A DNA stretch of 64,000 nt. Origin: Agrypnia vestita. Lineage: Eukaryota > Arthropoda > Insecta > Trichoptera > Phryganeidae. The notes beneath the pieces were generated by a model. The model saw only the letters and a list, made by a program, of their open reading frames with translations, searched no databases and was not told the origin of the DNA. This document shows positions 43,150 to 53,649 of the stretch, piece after piece (position 1 is the stretch's first letter; the number at the start of each line of letters is the position of its first letter). Where the stretch lies: the NCBI GenBank assembly GCA_016648135.1, contig JADDOH010004276.1, forward strand, positions 177,490-241,489. The letters are read 5' to 3'. A program made the translations under genes and the position numbers.

Positions 43150-44290
43150 TTGAAATGTCCATTTTGACCGGACTGATAGCGAAATCATCAGATTCCGTTT
43201 TTTACACCAAAAATTAAGCAAAATACTCAAACTCATAAAACAATCCATTTTTCCCCCGAATACGGTCCACAAAAAAACTCTTCAACTAGTTATGCAGGTC
43301 AAAATATTCCCACGACAAAAATTATATTGCCGGAAAACAAACGAGGAATTTTTCGATATAACTCGTATTAAATATAACCTCGTAACATTTCACACATTAA
43401 AAAAAAATTTTAAAAATACTTCCCGCATAGTTACCGAAAAACGTAAAATTCTCTGGAATCCTCCCCTGCGAGCTTCATTGTGCTGCCGGTAGAGCTTCCG
43501 TGCCATTTTCCGGGATTTACTCGGGGAATTTTAAACCCCTTACGTTTGCTCCGGAATTTCTCATATTTTCAGAGCTTTCACGTTACTTAAATCGCTGTAA
43601 TATTAATTAGCATTCACTGGGCCGTAAGCCCACTCGAATAGTGTAAACTGCGCTTCCCGTTCTGCTGCAGACAGTAGCCGTTCATATTTTATTAGCTTTT
43701 AATTTATTAGCTTATCGATCAAAAATTTATTCATTTTTCGATGTTTATAGCGTTTACCTTGTGGTTGGACAAAACTATTAATTTTTATTAAATAACTTTG
43801 TATTAACAACTGAATTTTAATAGTTGAGTGGTTAATACAAAGTTGTTTAATTAAAATTAATAATTAAAAATTGTATCAATTTAAGATTACACCATTTTCG
43901 TTACATTTGAGAATTTTAACTCTGCTGGTTTCGATATACGTGGATATATTTGACAGAAAGTACGACGAATATAAAATGGTGTTAAACGTAATTAATAATT
44001 CTTTGCTTAAATTAAGTATCATAAAAAATATACAACAAATAAAATTATCTATTTTAAAGTTTATAGGTTAATTTTTTTTTCGAACGAAAATCAAAATATG
44101 TGCGAGGAAGTGCTGTAGAGACAGTTAAATAAGGAACAGTAGTCACTCCCCTGAAGGAAAGATGAAAATAAAGTTGTACAACGCAAACAGACCACCAAAA
44201 CCAAACCACTGTCGGCAAATATACACCACGGTATATATCAAGCTTATGACGACACAGGAACGGAATTAAAACGAAAATATCGACAACTGG
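43150..44290. other. No gene; one long AT hairpin
   Basis: 43773-43862 folds on itself (attaatttttattaaataac, aactttgtattaac and their complements). A GC-richer patch lies at 43440-43570. No recognisable coding sequence. Confidence 0.5.
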
Positions 44291-44294
44291 ATGT

Positions 44295-46300
44295 TATATT
44301 TAACTGTAATTTCGGATGTTTTATACGCACCCTATGTATTACCGAGAAGCGAATCTCGACGTTTCGTTGGATACTTATCCAACGTCATCGACCTTTACCC
44401 GCGGAGGTGGAGGTCGGACTGATTAGGTGCTGCTTTCTAGGGCGTAAATTGTACGCACTTTGTTGTGGAGGGTTCTCTTCTTCTACAATAGAGGTCGCCA
44501 GTGTGCAATATGTACTAGTTACGTCGTCGGATTTTACTGCGACTTCTCTCAAGTGTTGAATCAGTGCCGTTAGAATAGGGCGCCAAATACTTGATAGTTT
44601 GTAACTGTCATCTCAATTGAAATTGGGATGTTTGTATATTTCAATGGACTCCCTCACTAATCTGGGTATAAGGTACGGTTCTGTTGATAAGATTATTTCC
44701 TTGTCAAATCTGATGAAGTGACAGAGATTCCCTTTGGATGCATGTTCGCAGATTGCCGATGTATTGGAGTTGTTGTTTTTAATTGCTCCAAAGTGTTTCT
44801 TCAATCATGTAGCGATATTGCGTTTGGTTTGTCCTATGTAGAAAGCTTCAAAATCGCATGGCACCCTGTATACACCTGGAGACTCTAACGGTGTGTTATC
44901 TTTTACACTACCTAACATACGTGAGATCGAACTGTGGGGGCTGAAAACTCTTTTTATATTTAATTTCTGCAACACCCGGCTGATTTTGTCAGTAAGACCT
45001 CTGATGTAAGGTAAGAATGCTTTATTTCTTGGAACATCACATATGCTAGATCGTTTTCTTGATGTCCGTACGTTCGGGGAGTATCCGTTAGCTGTGAGTG
45101 CATCCTGCACTGTTTTTCTTTCCGAGGCAATGTTTTCCGTGACGCAAATTCTGTCAGCTCGTGTTATTAATGCTGTGGGAACCGACCTCAGTTGCGCTGG
45201 ATGGTGATGCGAGGTTTTGTGTAAGTACCTGTTCGTGTGTGTCGGTTTTCTGTATACAGTGTGTCTCAGACTGCCGTCCTCTCTTCGTTGCACTTGAACG
45301 TCTAAGAATGCTAATTTTTCATCCTTTTCAACCTCTATGGTGAATTTGATATGTGGATGTTGGCCATTTAAATGTTCTAAAAAGTTATTGAGCGCTTCAC
45401 GTCCGTGTGTGTAAATACAGAACGTGTCGTCCACATATCTTAGCCAGGTTAAAGGTGGGTGAGTTCTTAGTGCCTTTTCTTCAAAGTGTTCCATGAATAA
45501 GTTGGCAACTACTTGAGCTATTGGTGATCCCACTGCTACTTCTTCTTTTTGAATATAGTAGTCGCCTCTCCACAGGAAATAATTTTGGGTCAAGCAGTGT
45601 TTTAGAGGCCCGATATATCTCTCAGAGATGTTGTTTTTTATTAACAGTTGGTGAATAATATCTAAGCTCTCGTTGACTGGTACATTTGTGTATATAGACT
45701 CCACATCGAAACTCACAAGAATATCGTCCTTCTTTATTTTCATCTCTTTTAGGATGGTGACGAAATGGTCAGAATTCTTGACAAAGGAACCTGTACGGTT
45801 AGTTAGGGGTTGTAGAACAGGCGAAAGATGTTGCGATAAGTCACAGTAGTGTGACACAAACTCTTTCGAATATCACTATGTATCGGCGAATCCTTGCTAT
45901 TTATGATTTTGGGGGTGTTCGTGCAAATTGTAGAAGTAGGACAATGTTTCACTTTTTCATACGTTGGGTCGTTAAGTAAGGTGTTTATTTTGTTTTCATA
46001 GTCCTCTCTGTTAAAATCACTGTTGCATTCCCCTTATCGGCGCGTAGAATGACGATTTCCGCATTCTCGCGAAGATTTTGTATAGCTTTGCGTTCTTGTC
46101 TGGGCGTATTACTGGTAGGCAATTTCGAATTGCGTAAAATGTTCGCGACATCTTGTCTCATGACATCTGCGTCAGCTGGAGGTATTTTATTTTTGCTGAT
46201 GACGTTGGATAAGTATCCAACGAAACGTCGAGATTCGCTTCTCGGTAATACATATGGTGCGTATAAAATATCCGAAATTACAGTTAAATATGTCTAACGA
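44295..46300 (-). mobile_element. Penelope-like element copy A with inverted terminal repeats
   Basis: About 2 kb, ORF on the minus strand. The low end (44301-44393) and high end (46206-46296) are inverted copies of one terminal repeat (tttaactgtaatttcgg, cgagaagcgaatctcgacgt, gttggatacttatccaac). On the plus strand the high end reads CTGATGA (46196-46202), C, perfect 8-bp stem GTTGGATA/TATCCAAC, then GAAAC, a hammerhead-like core. Copy B (30495-31005) and an end fragment (55640-55812) belong to the same family. Both termini are bounded by TTAAATA-like sequence. Confidence 0.85.
44613..46190 (-). pseudogene. Penelope-like reverse transcriptase with GIY-YIG endonuclease
   Basis: From high to low coordinates: N-terminal region with RQDVANILRNSKLP and NAEIVILRADKGNATV, then a frameshift near 46010. 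The RT core is open for 350 codons (45857-44805). Motif A is SFDVESIYTNVPV, motif B is VAVGSPIAQVVANLFMEHF, motif C is LRYVDDTF (catalytic YVDD), followed by KLAFLDVQV and VYRKPTHTNRYLH. GIY-YIG follows: GVYRVPC then FYIGQTKR. A second frameshift at 44805 leads to CEHASKGNLCHFI and the final RESIEIYKHPNFN. The fingers motif expected as YGLPKIHK before motif A is missing (deletion near 45860-45895). So the protein is dead, though both active-site motifs survive. Confidence 0.85.
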
Positions 46301-46408
46301 CCGTAATAACAGCCTTAACTCTTTAAAATCTTATCTTTGATGTATAGTGTAATGAAGATCTTTATTATAATAGCAGAGAAAATAACAACGAAAGAATCTT
46401 ATATAGGT

Positions 46409-46521
46409 ATGATACGAATAGGGGACATCGAGGACCCTCCCTATCCGTGTCATGTGGGCCCCACGTTAGGCGCCACATGATACGAATAGAGGGTCCTCGA
46501 TGCCCTTCTTATTCGTATCAT
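46409..46521. repeat. 113-bp nested hairpin
   Basis: Outer arms atgatacgaatag then atcgaggaccctc pair with their complements at 46482-46521. The inner part ctatccgtgtcatgtgggcc pairs with ggcgccacatgatacgaata. The motif atgatacgaata thus appears several times. The whole segment is one stem; possibly a very small fold-back element. Confidence 0.8.
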
Positions 46522-46529
46522 GTATTTAA

Positions 46530-46850
46530 TTTTTATTGTTGCGCACGCGCAGCTCGCGTGTACCGGAAATCCGTGTAGCGGGAATGCGAGACCACGAAAT
46601 GGGCGCGCATCTATTTGACTGTCAAAAATTTAATTTCTTATAAAATTAGTGTTCCAATCATACATGTAATACTCCAATATTGCTAGCAGGGTCTGGAAAT
46701 AGCCGAAATAGGCCCTTGGACACTTTTATTGAAAATGAACACGTATTTTGATTCGTCGCATCATATTTATGTCTGTGATAAATGTCTACGAATCGTCGTG
46801 AAACATCGATTCATACACTTTTTTTTTGGGTCGCAATCCTAGGATTCGTC
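46530..46850. other. No gene seen
   Basis: A short GC-richer patch at 46535-46610 loosely resembles 5655-5760 (ggcgcgcatctatttga). No open frame. Confidence 0.4.
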
Positions 46851-46854
46851 TGCA

Positions 46855-47400
46855 ACAAGCACTCGCCCTCTCCACTCCTCTCTATCACTTGCCAGCCTCT
46901 TCATCTCTTGGTAGGTGCTACAGCGCACATCTCCGATAATCTGGTCTACGTAGCTTAATCTCGGGCAGCCTCTACGATTATTGCCTTCAACATTTCCCTC
47001 GACGATGGTTAAAAGCAGGTCCGGATGCCTTATATTATGGCCTATCCAAATTGCTCATTGTTGGGCGATTCTGTTAAGGAGCCGCCTCTTTTTGCCAACC
47101 CTGCTCATCACCTCGTCGTTTCGGATATGTTCTGATCAATGGATCATCGCCATGTGCCTGTAGCACCATAATTCAAAGGCCGATAGCCTCCCCGATGGTC
47201 CATGTTTCGCTGCCATACATCAGCACACTCCAGACAAGAGTTTTAACCAAGTTTTACCGAACCTTTAAATCTATGTTGGGGGATTCCAGGATTGTGGATT
47301 TGTTGAAGGCGACTATTGCCTGTTGTATTCTGCTTATGATGTCAGCCTCTGAGCGGCCATCTTGAGAAATTTTGCTACCCAAATACAGACATTATTTATC
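46855..47400 (-). pseudogene. Non-LTR retrotransposon C-terminal region
   Basis: The minus strand reads EADIISRIQQAIVAFNKS, then LVWSVLMYGSETWTIGEA, and later pieces matching RRGCPRLSYVDQIIGDV and YQEMKRLASDREEWRG. These are the L-Y-G-x-E-T-W-T and G-R-P-R blocks after the RT of RTE/Jockey-like elements. Several stops and frameshifts. Confidence 0.65.
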
Positions 47401-47404
47401 TCTT

Positions 47405-48915
47405 ATTTTGGCTATCACAAACTAATAGTCGCAACTGTACTACTATTTAAAATATTAATAATTTAACGACATTAAAGTGTTAACTATAATATATAATTAT
47501 CATCTCACTCTCTTAAATGGAAAGATCTATATGAGACATGTATTTTAAGAGAAATCGAATGGCATTTCTTTGGGAGAATCATTTCAAATGCGCCTAAAGG
47601 ATGGTATAGAACACGGGACGAGCTAGTGTAAGAAGTATATCCCTTGCCTCCAAACTTTTTAAGATTTTTAATATTAATATTTTACATCATTAAAATATTA
47701 CGTACATTTATTATCCAAATATACGATAATCGCCGCAAACGTTATCAGTTATTTCCGAATCTACAATGGCGGCCGCCATTTTTTAAGCCTGTCGTAATTC
47801 CCGCCACTTTATCTGCCATGTTCAGTGTTGCCATATTCTGATTGCAGCTTGCTAAGTAGTCGGCACGGAGGACGCTTTAATCTCAAGAACGTGCTTTCAA
47901 ATAAGAAGCTAATATTTAGAAATAAATATGACCTACATAGCCGAAAGTCATTTCTTTACACAATATTTAAAAAAAATGTATTGAAGTTCTTTTAATATTA
48001 TCTTAAGTACTTGCTCTGACTGTGTTTACTTTAATATCACATTAAACACTAACAATACAAATCAAGATAGAAGCGAATTGGATCGGCGAAAAATTCCAGT
48101 TTGGCTGATGTCGATTTTATATTTACTGGTTGATACCCCCGGAGTTGTACGGGTAGAAAATGTTATCTCTCAGAACCCATTAAATATTAGACTCCCCGTC
48201 CCCCGCATCCTCATCACACCGCTCTGCCGCTCTGCACCCACTCGTGCTCACCTCCACACTGTTAGTTGTAGGTATTATGTGTACCTAACTCTTGTAGCAA
48301 AATTAATAAAGGTGTTATTGTCGCCAGGGGCATCCTAGTGTTTTGACACACACTTCCCCCTAAAATGGTCTATGTTGTTCGCAATGAAAGTATATCCCTA
48401 GTGAGCCCTTCACCGTGCACTTAGAACTTTCATCTGGCCAGGCACGGCGTGCATACACATATCATATATGCAAACATTCTAAAATATACCTATACATATT
48501 AAGATTATTTTTTTGTTTGTTGCCGCGCGAGTCTATTTTCTAGCGGTTGGACGGCGGGCACCGCGACGGTTGACTAACCGCGCGGTTGTGTCTGAACGAT
48601 CACATACAAACCTAGGTAAATGAGACCCGCACGGATTTCATGCGATTCTGAAACGGCGCGGTTCCCGCTGTGTCTGAACGAGCACTTAGTCACGATATAA
48701 ACCGCTCAGTCTTTCAATCGTTTAAAAGCGGGCTAATAATAATAATCGCTTCTGGAGCGCCGAGATGCAGAATATTATCTGTCGCCAGGTGCCACGTGTA
48801 TCGCAGAAATGTGATGTAAATAATTTTAAGTGCGTATGTTTGTTAAGTTGTACTGCAAAAGACTATCTATCTGGCTGGCGGATCGCTTTCTACAAGTGCA
48901 ATAGTAAATTTTGTT
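47405..48915. other. No gene assigned
   Basis: AT-rich with a self-complementary aatggcggccgccatt at about 47765-47780. 48530-48700 is GC-richer and holds two direct copies of tgtgtctgaacgancac. A 86-codon plus frame at 48078-48338 has no recognisable motif. Confidence 0.4.
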
Positions 48916-48917
48916 TG

Positions 48918-49068
48918 TAAGGGCCGATTGTTTCAAGTTGGATTAAAGTAAGCGTTCTTTTAAAGCATAGATTTTTAGGTTCTCCACCAATCAGACGATC
49001 CGTTTTCCTAAAAATCTACGCTTTAAACGACCGCTTACTTTGATCTAACTCGAAACAACCGGGCCTAA
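48918..49068. mobile_element. Palindromic MITE family R3, copy 2
   Basis: Nearly identical to 5499-5649, including the centre ctccaccaatcagacgatcc and the CGGGCCTAA end. Few differences imply recent activity. Confidence 0.8.
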
Positions 49069-49259
49069 GTCGTTGTATTCCCAGATAATAAACTACGAAC
49101 TGTAACCCGTCAAAAATGACGGTACTGTTAAATGTCGGTTTCTAAGGAATAAGTAATTATTTATTTTATTAAAAATAAATTTTCGTAAAAAAAATTCTTT
49201 TTTCGGAAAAAAAATTACATAAATAATTAATATTATGATTAAAATAGACATCAAAATAA

Positions 49260-49520
49260 AAATCGAGTGAAATTTTTTTCCGGTACCGGGAATTGAATCT
49301 GAGATCCCCGGGTGGGAGTCAGATACTCTTACCACTACACCACAGCAGAAGACGCCTCAGGTTGCGAAAATATCGTTTATTAATCAACTGTTCGCGTCTT
49401 TGCTAAGTTTCATATATGTAGTCTATTTTTCAAACATCCCGCACACACGGTGGGGGCGTCTTCCGTAAGTCTCGGCGTTCGAGTTTGATCGCCCGGGGTT
49501 CAAGCCCCATCTGCGGCCAT
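49260..49520. mobile_element. Second fold-back pair of outward-facing tRNA-like units
   Basis: The left unit (minus, about 49350-49280) has TGGTGTAGTGGTAAGAGTAT, an anticodon-region CTCCCAC and a T-loop-like GATTCAATTCCC. The right unit (plus, 49455-49516) has gtctcggcgttcgagtttga then CGGGGTTCAAGCCCC. The units face outward with T/A-rich tails, the same design as 15915-16193 but from a different tRNA (Gly-like on the left). T-stem pairing is poor on the left, so neither is a functional tRNA. Confidence 0.5.
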
Positions 49521-49545
49521 TTTTAATTTGGTTTTTTTAGCCGTG

Positions 49546-49597
49546 GACGGATGGACGGACAGACAGACAGACAGACGGACGGACAGACAGACAGTCA
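49546..49597. repeat. (GGAC/AGAC)n microsatellite
   Basis: Runs of ggacggacagacagacagac, directly after the right tRNA-like unit. Confidence 0.9.
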
Positions 49598-49599
49598 AC

Positions 49600-50870
49600 G
49601 AAATTATTATAATTGCGATAATACTAAAAATAATTAATCCCCATATTCTTTCTTTTGTCCCATTTTATTTTTTAATTTTATTCTTTAATTCTTTTTTTTT
49701 AAATTTCCTACACACATATTTATGGTCTTTTGTTGCCATTGTGCCAGTGATAAAACGGGGATTTAAGGGTAGGTATTACTTCGCACATACTTAGACACCT
49801 AATATAAGACGCAATACCATATTTGATACTTAAACTCGAAATAAGTATTTTATTTCCCAAAATAATTAGATAAGACACGTCCCAATAAAAAGAAACATAA
49901 TAAAGTTGGCGGTAGGCAGTTGGCAGTAGCCATAAAGGTTAATAGAACTTCTACCCCTAAAGTAAGGGGAAGGATATAAAACTCCCGGCGGTAGACAAAT
50001 CCCTTAACTAAACCAGCTTTCGCAACAAATATAATATAAAGTTTTCACAAAATTGTACCAAATTGAAGCTTATATATATGTATGAAGATTACAAAAAAAT
50101 TCTTCGTAATTTCACAAAGTTTTCCTTAACACTAAATATAATGTTCAATAACTTCATCATAAAAAAATGTATCACCAAACAATTTAATAAATGATTTAAG
50201 TGAAACAGATGTTTTGCTATACCTACTGTTTATATATATTTTTTGTCCTTTTTTATGGATTTTAATTTTAATGAAAGGTTGCTTTAAGTAAACTTTCTAC
50301 TTTTTTTTTGATTCTCAATACAAATATCTTCCGATAAGATCAATCAGACCTATTGAATTTTTATAGCACAAGTTAGTAGGAATATTGTTGTGTTGTATTA
50401 TCCCAATTTATTTATTTAAGAAAAATAATGCAAAATTTCCTTAAAAATGGGGCAAGGAAGTGTTGAAATGAGTCCGAATGAGAAATAGGAACACCAGCTC
50501 CATGTTCTGATGACGTAAGATGGGTAGGGCGGTATAGGTCTACAGGCAGAGGAGAGGTGTCCATCAGGGACACAGGCTGGTAAGGATATTGATAATTGAT
50601 ATTAATCTCCAAATTATCAGGATTATTTGGACAACATTACGACATAAATTTGACTTAAATCCCGGGGTTACACTCTCTAAACACATTTTACTTAATTAAT
50701 AAACATACTTTTTCCGTTACTGAGCATTTTAGGTCAAATTCATTAATAACAATTCTTGTTCAGGATATAAATGGGTATTCAAAGTAATGCACCCTTCGTT
50801 TTCAATGTGTTATGTAATCATTAAACAAAAAATATCAACACCCTTTCGTAGCCGTCAGACGAAACCTTTA
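49600..50870. other. No gene seen
   Basis: AT-rich; the short frames have no recognisable motif. Confidence 0.5.
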
Positions 50871-50876
50871 TTAATA

Positions 50877-51539
50877 CAGTAAAACCTCCATATAACGGAC
50901 CTCTATTTTACGGATTTCGGATATAATCCGGTCAAAAAATCCGGTCAAATGTAAAAAAATTAAAAACGTCCTGTTAATATTATACATGCTTAAATTCAAG
51001 TGTTGCCGCATTTAAACAGTTTTTAGCGGCCATGATAATCACATCTACGTCTAGCACTAGAATTTGAGACATAATGCCGTCTTGCTCGTAGACTGCATCT
51101 ATCCAGAGCGATACTATATTAGTGGATTCCCTGATATAATAACGCGTAGGTTTCTATGGGTGTTTGCTACGCTGGCCGAGGATTCACGCAACTCTACAGC
51201 AATTTGACTTGTTTACTCGAAGTGAATGAACGCATTTAGTGTACTCCAGTAAATAAATTAAAATTTTCGCAACCCTACCCTTTAAATATGAACAAACGGA
51301 AAATAATCAATCTAACGATCAAACAAAAACTAGAAATTATACAAAAGTTGGAGTCTGGAATGTCTGCGTCTCGTATATGTGAACAATATGGCAAAAAATA
51401 GCAAACTTATTTATATCTTATCTTATATTTTCAAAAAAAAGTTTTTTTATTTACTTTAAACCTATTTTTATATAACGGACTTTCGGCTTTAACGGACACC
51501 CCGTCCCCCCAATTAGTCCGTTATATCGAGGTTTTAGTG
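50877..51539 (+). mobile_element. pogo/Tigger-type non-autonomous element
   Basis: Inverted ends CAGTAAAACCTCCATATAAC, then ggac (50877) and gtccgttatatcgaggtttt then AGTG (to 51539), flanked by TA on both sides, the Tc1/mariner target. Length 663 bp. It keeps the first 37 codons of a transposase. TIRs that begin CAGTAAAACC or similar and contain TATAACGGAC are typical of pogo-group elements. Confidence 0.8.
51288..51401 (+). pseudogene. pogo-type transposase, N-terminal CENP-B-like stub
   Basis: MNKRKIINLTIKQKLEIIQK, then LESGMSASRICEQYGKK and a stop. This is the first half of the CENP-B/pogo helix-turn-helix (K-Q-K-L-E-I-I, then E-x-G-x-S). The DDE domain is deleted. Confidence 0.75.
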
Positions 51540-51544
51540 TAATA

Positions 51545-52170
51545 ATATTTGAACGAACTCGTAAAACGCTAGGCGCCGCGTGAAACACCGTATTCCTACA
51601 GGTGCTCCGCGGCGTCTATGGAAACGTCCATTTCATTTTACGCTCAACGCGAAGACTACAAGTTTTTAATAAGAAAAAAGTTTTCCGATAAATTTGCAGA
51701 TGGAGAGAAGCGCCCAGGCAGATACTTAATAAAGTATTCAATATGCGAATATTAGACTTTCAAGTATAGACTTTCACAGATACCACATAGGATAATGGAG
51801 AGGTAACTTTCAATTATTCTGTATGCGTTAATAATCGTTCAATAAACCACTTATTTTCCATCGTTTTGACAGAATGACATCCTTCATGTTTAGGGAATGT
51901 AGTCGTAATGGTAGTTTAAAAATAAATGAAGAGCGGCTGCACTCTGAGACCATTTTAAAAAGAGCGCTCCCGTTTTTTGTCATTTGGTTTTTAAAATGCT
52001 CAGGAAACGAGATCACGAGGCGATTATCCTAACCACAAGACCACCGAGCTACTCTGTCTGTATTATAATTGATCTAAAAATCATTATCAAAAAAACAGCA
52101 AAGTATCGAAAACGTTCTAAGTAGCAAAATATAGAGTGTTTTAAAATACATATGGATATTTTTTGTGTGT
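51545..52170. other. No gene seen
   Basis: GC-richer start (51550-51660), then AT-rich; no motif recognised. Confidence 0.5.
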
Positions 52171-52178
52171 AGATTTCT

Positions 52179-52530
52179 GGGATATTCTGCTGTGTATATC
52201 TGACCTCTCTGGCCGACGTTTCGGATCCCATTGCAGGGTCCATCATCAGGGCTGATGTGATGTGAGGTCATTTTTAATTGTTTAATAATAAATATTATTA
52301 TTTTAATATACAATATGTATATGTGTGTGAATATATGTATGTATATATGTATATGTATATGGGTGTGTATGTATATGAGTATGTATATTTTTAGATATAA
52401 ATTCATAATATGTATGCATTGAACATAAAGTTTGTAATATACATATTATGTAATAAATAAAAATTGAATTGAATCCTGCCATGGGATCCGAAACGTCGGC
52501 CAGAGAGGCCAGTCCGCAGAATATCCCAGA
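52179..52530. mobile_element. Non-coding Penelope-type inverted pair
   Basis: The arms 52179-52250 and 52470-52528 are complementary (gggatattctgc, ctctctggccgacgtttcgg, atccca). On the minus strand the left arm has CTGATGA (52249-52243), T, stem GGA/TCC extended by CC/GG, then GAAACGTCGGCC. About 220 bp between the arms is non-coding, including a (TATGTG)n stretch. Same layout as 7235-7510 but a different family. Confidence 0.6.
52310..52390. repeat. (TATATG/TGTG)n microsatellite
   Basis: Imperfect tatgtatatgtgtgtgaata-like repeats between the two arms of the element at 52179-52530. Confidence 0.85.
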
Positions 52531-52564
52531 AAACTAGTGTTGTGAAAATCTTAGAACAAACGTA

Positions 52565-53095
52565 CAGATATTATTTAGTGTGAAGTATAACCTCAAAAAA
52601 ACGTCCAAATAGCAATGCTACTCGGCAGGCGCGTGCAGTGAGATCATTGACATTTATGTGAAATATTTTTGCTACAGAGTTTTATGATTTATTAACATCT
52701 GAGTGGTATGATAATATATGTGATAAAAATAATATGAGGTGTGTATTTTGTTTCGATTTTTTCCAAATATGTATATGTTTGTACTTGAAGGCTTTCTTCA
52801 CTATACTTTCGGCACGCCCATTCTGTTCGGAGAATGCCGCGCACGACTAAAAATGAGCACGAAAGAATAAATATGAGAGCGAATGCAGAAAGAAGAAATA
52901 CTTCAAATAAGGGGATAAGAAGCAAAAACGCCACTTTGCATAATGACAAGTATATAGGGCGACGTATTTCAATATGATTATCTGTCAAAGAGTGTCAAAT
53001 TGACAATCGATAACAATTTTGAAAGCATGTTCATGTTTTTTAGAGGCATTCAATGAAAAGAATACAAGTTTTATGCCATGCCTTTAAAATCCGCT
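52565..53095. other. No gene seen
   Basis: One 98-codon minus frame (52692-52988) is hydrophobic (FLLLIPLFEVFLLSAFALIF) but has no supporting context; treat as chance. Confidence 0.4.
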
Positions 53096-53099
53096 ACGA

Positions 53100-53600
53100 A
53101 ATATTACATTGGTGGCATCATAGCAGTCCACAAGGCATAGCAGCAGGCATTGGGTGAGAGCCAATTGCAGACACCAATGGCCGCGTAGCCGCCACGGATT
53201 GACGCGCAGCGGCCACGCGAGAGATACCATCCCTTATCAAAAAAATGTTGCAGAGTCTCGACGTATGCCCGTGTGTTGTTAGACATGACATCCATTAATC
53301 TGACACAAAAAAATGTGTCAGATTTGACATATAAAAGCGCAGGATGCGTGTACACACGCGCGGTCCTGTGTTTATATTTACAAATGCTAGTCATATAAAT
53401 TTGCCTACGTTGAAAGAGTGCGAGGGAGCACGGTGTGCGGACGAATACGTCCGTCTCTCTCCTCGTCGAGGGGTGTGGTGGGGGAGTCTGTCCGGGCGGC
53501 TCCATCGATCAGCTCCCCCTTCCCCGGCGCCCCCCACCGCGCGGCAGCTCGGTACTGACGTGGCTAATGTAAGGTTTTTACCTGACAGCCGACACATCAC
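53100..53600 (+). promoter_or_regulatory. GC-rich island with TATA box and donor-like site
   Basis: A GC-rich block in AT-rich surroundings. TATAAAA at 53330-53336 follows a stem ctgacaca/tgtgtcag (53300-53321). Downstream sequence is GC-rich without stop-free conserved coding, and GCTAAT followed by GTAAGG at 53569 is a good splice donor. Read together it could be a core promoter and non-coding first exon on the plus strand. Alternatively, it is a GC-rich retroelement leader. Confidence 0.35.
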
Positions 53601-53649
53601 CCGTTCGAGCTGGCGCTGTCTTGTTCCACGGTTCGATGTTTTTATTTAA

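Noticed and set aside
49280..49350. tRNA-Gly gene
   Set aside because: T-stem and acceptor pairing fail; a mirrored tRNA-like unit lies 100 bp away, so SINE-derived.
52692..52988. Small hydrophobic protein on the minus strand
   Set aside because: AT-rich DNA readily gives F/L/I-rich frames; no promoter, splice or similarity support.
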